Shown in pieces: positions 62,802 through 64,000 of a stretch of DNA of 64,000 nt (the first letter of the stretch is position 1; every line of letters begins with the position of its first letter). Made by a program: the position numbers and the translations under genes. This DNA is from Thermodesulfobacteriota bacterium (GTDB lineage: Bacteria > Desulfobacterota > Desulfobacteria > Desulfobacterales > Desulfosudaceae), in NCBI GenBank assembly GCA_040753795.1, contig JBFMDX010000001.1, positions 558,001 through 622,000 of the forward strand, in the 5' to 3' direction. The notes under the pieces were generated by a model, which was not told the origin of the DNA, did no database searches, and saw only the letters and a list, made by a program, of their open reading frames with translations.

Positions 62802-62804
62802 AAA

Positions 62805-63044
62805 TTAATTTATTCTGTCATAATGCTCAGGCTCTGAATCCGGCACTTTCTTAAGTACTTTCTCAAATTTTTTTACACTTCCCTTTTTAGCTCTTGCTTC
62901 AATATATTCTTCAGTCAATAGGGCGGTCATCTTTTCAGCTGCTGCTGACGCAACAAACTGATTGATAGAAATTCCTTCCCTTTTAGCAAGAAGCCTAATC
63001 TGTTCGTGCAGCGAGTGTGGGATTCGTAAACTTAAAGTGCTCAT
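62805..63044 (-). CDS. Ribbon-helix-helix antitoxin (HicB/CopG-like)
   Basis: 79 residues. N-terminal RHH fold: TLSLRIPHSLHEQIRLLAKR then EGISINQFVASAAAEKMTAL. The C-terminal tail (KKFEKVLKKVPDSEPEHYDR) would neutralise the toxin. Its ATG overlaps the stop of the PIN toxin gene (ATGA), so toxin precedes antitoxin, the less common order. Probably represses the module's promoter. Confidence 0.85.
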   Translation of the reverse strand: MSTLSLRIPHSLHEQIRLLAKREGISINQFVASAAAEKMTALLTEEYIEARAKKGSVKKFEKVLKKVPDSEPEHYDRIN

Positions 63045-63460
63045 TTTAATACTCCTATTTCTATAAGAAATTCCTTCGGGTCGTAAACGTTTAATCCAAA
63101 GCGCTTAGCTTCTCTGAAATGTTTCTTATTGTAAGTGACAATCGCATCGCAATCTCCGGCTACTGCGACTTCCAAAACAAGATCATCTGATGGATCGGGC
63201 AGGCATGGCCGCCAAAGGAAAAAAATGTCTTGCTTGCTCCCAATATGGCAGAGGAAGTCGATAACATCACCGATATCTTTTTCGGATATCGATGCCGGTA
63301 GCTGGCCTTTCGTCAGCACGGATTCATATTCAATAATTAAAGGAACTGATATTGCGATCGAAAACTTTTTACTTGGCAAAAGTGATAGCAGGAGAAAAGA
63401 GGCCCCTTTTCGAGATTTTAAGCCAGTAAAAATTACATTGGTGTCTAAAACAATTTTCAT
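63041..63460 (-). CDS. PIN-domain toxin (putative ribonuclease)
   Basis: 139 residues. Starts with MKIVLDTNVIFTGLKSRKGA, containing the first catalytic Asp; further acidic residues are in LIIEYESVL, LPDPSDDLVLEVAVAGDCDA and IVTYNKKHF. This is the PIN_3 type usually paired with an RHH antitoxin. No Shine-Dalgarno is visible; the -10 box lies only five bases from the ATG, so the mRNA may be leaderless. Confidence 0.88.
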   Translation of the reverse strand: MKIVLDTNVIFTGLKSRKGASFLLLSLLPSKKFSIAISVPLIIEYESVLTKGQLPASISEKDIGDVIDFLCHIGSKQDIFFLWRPCLPDPSDDLVLEVAVAGDCDAIVTYNKKHFREAKRFGLNVYDPKEFLIEIGVLK

Positions 63461-63462
63461 GT

Positions 63463-63496
63463 GGTATTATATATCATACCATAAAATAACAATCAA
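63463..63496 (-). promoter_or_regulatory. Promoter and palindromic operator of the PIN/RHH module
   Basis: Minus strand: TTGATT (63496-63491), 17-19 bases, then TATATAAT (63473-63466). The palindrome GGTATGATATATAATACC (63480-63463) covers the -10 box and ends two bases before the toxin ATG, a position suited to autorepression by the antitoxin. Confidence 0.65.
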
Positions 63497-63505
63497 GTCT
63501 TTTTT

Positions 63506-63564
63506 GCAGAACGGCGGCCGCTCACCAGACGCTGTAAGCGGTCTGGTGAAGTGAATGGTTATGC
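63506..63564 (-). repeat. attC-like recombination site A
   Basis: Minus strand: GCATAAC, an 8-base spacer, TCACCAGA, an unpaired C, CGCTTACAGCG, TCTGGTGA, a 9-base spacer and GTTCTGC; 59 bp. This matches attC architecture: R'', unpaired spacer, L'' with extrahelical base, terminal structure, L', spacer, R'. The stop codon TAA of the ParE gene lies within GCATAAC. Confidence 0.75.
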
Positions 63565-63855
63565 CTTGATTTCATCTATCGGCAACATCTGTTTCCCGTG
63601 CCGAATAGTAAGTATGGATATTTGTTTTGCTTCGAGGTGATAGACGATCCGATAATTTCCATAAATTAACTCCCTGAATTGACGGTCATTGATTTCAGGG
63701 GCAATCCTTCCGATTTCTGGATTAGATCGAAGCTGTTCAACTTTTGAAAATACTGCATGAATCCATTTTCCCGCGGCTATTGGCTTATCTTGAGCAATGT
63801 AATCAACTATTTCCGATGCTCTTTCAACAGCAAGGGGAGACCATACTATCCTCAT
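63559..63855 (-). CDS. RelE/ParE-family toxin
   Basis: 98 residues. MRIVWSPLAVERASEIVDYI, VFSKVEQLRSNPEIGRIAPE and the C-terminal FRELIYGNYRIVYHLEAKQI followed by LTIRHGKQMLP are typical of ParE toxins. The ATG overlaps the stop of the upstream antitoxin (ATGA), the standard antitoxin-first order. Belongs to the cassette ahead of the PIN/RHH unit. Confidence 0.92.
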   Translation of the reverse strand: MRIVWSPLAVERASEIVDYIAQDKPIAAGKWIHAVFSKVEQLRSNPEIGRIAPEINDRQFRELIYGNYRIVYHLEAKQISILTIRHGKQMLPIDEIKA

Positions 63856-64000
63856 TTAGGGACTCGCTTCAATAATTTGTCTTTTGCTTTTTGGTGGGAG
63901 ACCCCTTCTCCTTTTGCCAGCTGGTTAAGGGAGGTTTGGACGTCTGATAGAAGCTCAATTTTTTCTTGCATAGTTTCAAATTCATTTGCGCTCAACAGTA
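63852..64000 (-). CDS. Antitoxin partner of ParE (Phd/StbD-like), C-terminal part; start outside window
   Basis: Open frame entering from the window edge and ending in TGA at 63852-63854. The readable 48 residues (LLSANEFETMQEKIELLSDV, then SLNQLAKGEGVSHQKAKDKL, LKRVPK) match the C-terminal helices of Phd/YefM/StbD-type antitoxins. The N-terminal DNA-binding domain lies beyond base 64000. Confidence 0.75.
   Translation of the reverse strand, partial: LLSANEFETMQEKIELLSDVQTSLNQLAKGEGVSHQKAKDKLLKRVPK

Larger units (their letters stand above)
62747..63511 (-). mobile_element. Integron-type gene cassette carrying a PIN/RHH toxin-antitoxin pair
   Basis: A 765-bp unit from the G^TT point of site A to that of site B. 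Its first bases complete GTTCTGC and its 3' heptamer is GCAGAAC, an exact complement, as required if the unit circularised and integrated as a cassette. It contains one bicistronic TA module with its own promoter. No integrase gene is in the window; cassette orientation puts an attI/intI end, if any, beyond base 64000. Confidence 0.65.

Overview
The window is GC-rich chromosomal DNA, most likely from a strictly anaerobic, fatty-acid- or aromatic-degrading member of the Desulfobacterota (Desulfobacteraceae-like). This is inferred from gene content: Old Yellow Enzyme-type flavin/Fe-S reductases, many ferredoxin-like proteins, a Mo/W-bis-MGD oxidoreductase with two MoeA-type proteins, beta-oxidation enzymes, an acyl-CoA synthetase and a B12-dependent class II ribonucleotide reductase. 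No rRNA or species marker is present, so the assignment is tentative.

Layout. 1-0.9 kb: 3' end of a catalase-peroxidase gene. 1-9.9 kb (minus strand): a run of a Mo/W oxidoreductase, two methyltransferases, a zinc-ribbon lipoprotein, a FadH-like reductase, an enoyl-CoA hydratase and a Cys-rich ferredoxin. 10-11.4 kb: a lone AAA/DUF4143 ATPase beside AT-rich DNA. 11.7-16.7 kb (plus): a paralogue of the Cys-rich ferredoxin, two QueG/reductive-dehalogenase-like Fe-S proteins and a membrane adenylate/guanylate cyclase. 16.7-19.6 kb (minus): a crotonase, a hybrid histidine kinase, a SpoIIAA-like protein and a frameshifted small gene. 19.8-22.9 kb (plus): ECF sigma factor, zinc-finger anti-sigma factor, an exported octad-repeat protein and a TPR/beta-barrel outer-membrane protein. 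23.2-26.8 kb (minus): a thiolase/HAD-crotonase pair for beta-oxidation.

26.9-27.1 kb: two tRNA-Ser genes. The second is the attachment site of a 5.6-kb integrated element (27123-32701) bounded by a 21-bp direct repeat. It carries integrase, AlpA, a Cys-rich regulator, a primase-helicase, a terminase small subunit and a head-morphogenesis fragment. This is the gene set of a phage satellite (PICI-like), with an iteron-like array as a candidate origin.

32.7-45.7 kb: an ABC-type permease, archease, alpha/beta hydrolase, acyl-CoA synthetase, a second OYE-family enzyme, a SRPBCC protein, two MoeA-type genes (one fused to a periplasmic-binding-protein-like domain) and a FecR-domain protein. 45.9-55.3 kb: nrdJ, a TetR regulator divergent from a medium-chain dehydrogenase gene, a SCP2-like protein, a ThDP enzyme, an SDR and a second FecR paralogue. 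55.4-59.6 kb: a bioA-bioF-bioD-bioB operon. 59.7-62.4 kb: an unknown conserved gene, pgk and a small Cys protein.

62.7-64 kb: two toxin-antitoxin modules separated and bounded by 59-61-bp attC-like folded sites. The 5' and 3' boundary heptamers of the PIN/RHH unit are exact complements, as expected for an integron gene cassette.

Intergenic DNA holds several repeat families: heptamer arrays of the STRR type, a 150-bp MITE-like palindrome plus a short derivative, and a pair of about 175-bp palindromes with an almost identical 32-bp core. The least explained parts are the satellite, the sigma/anti-sigma/octad-repeat/OMP operon, the cassette array end and the paired giant palindromes.
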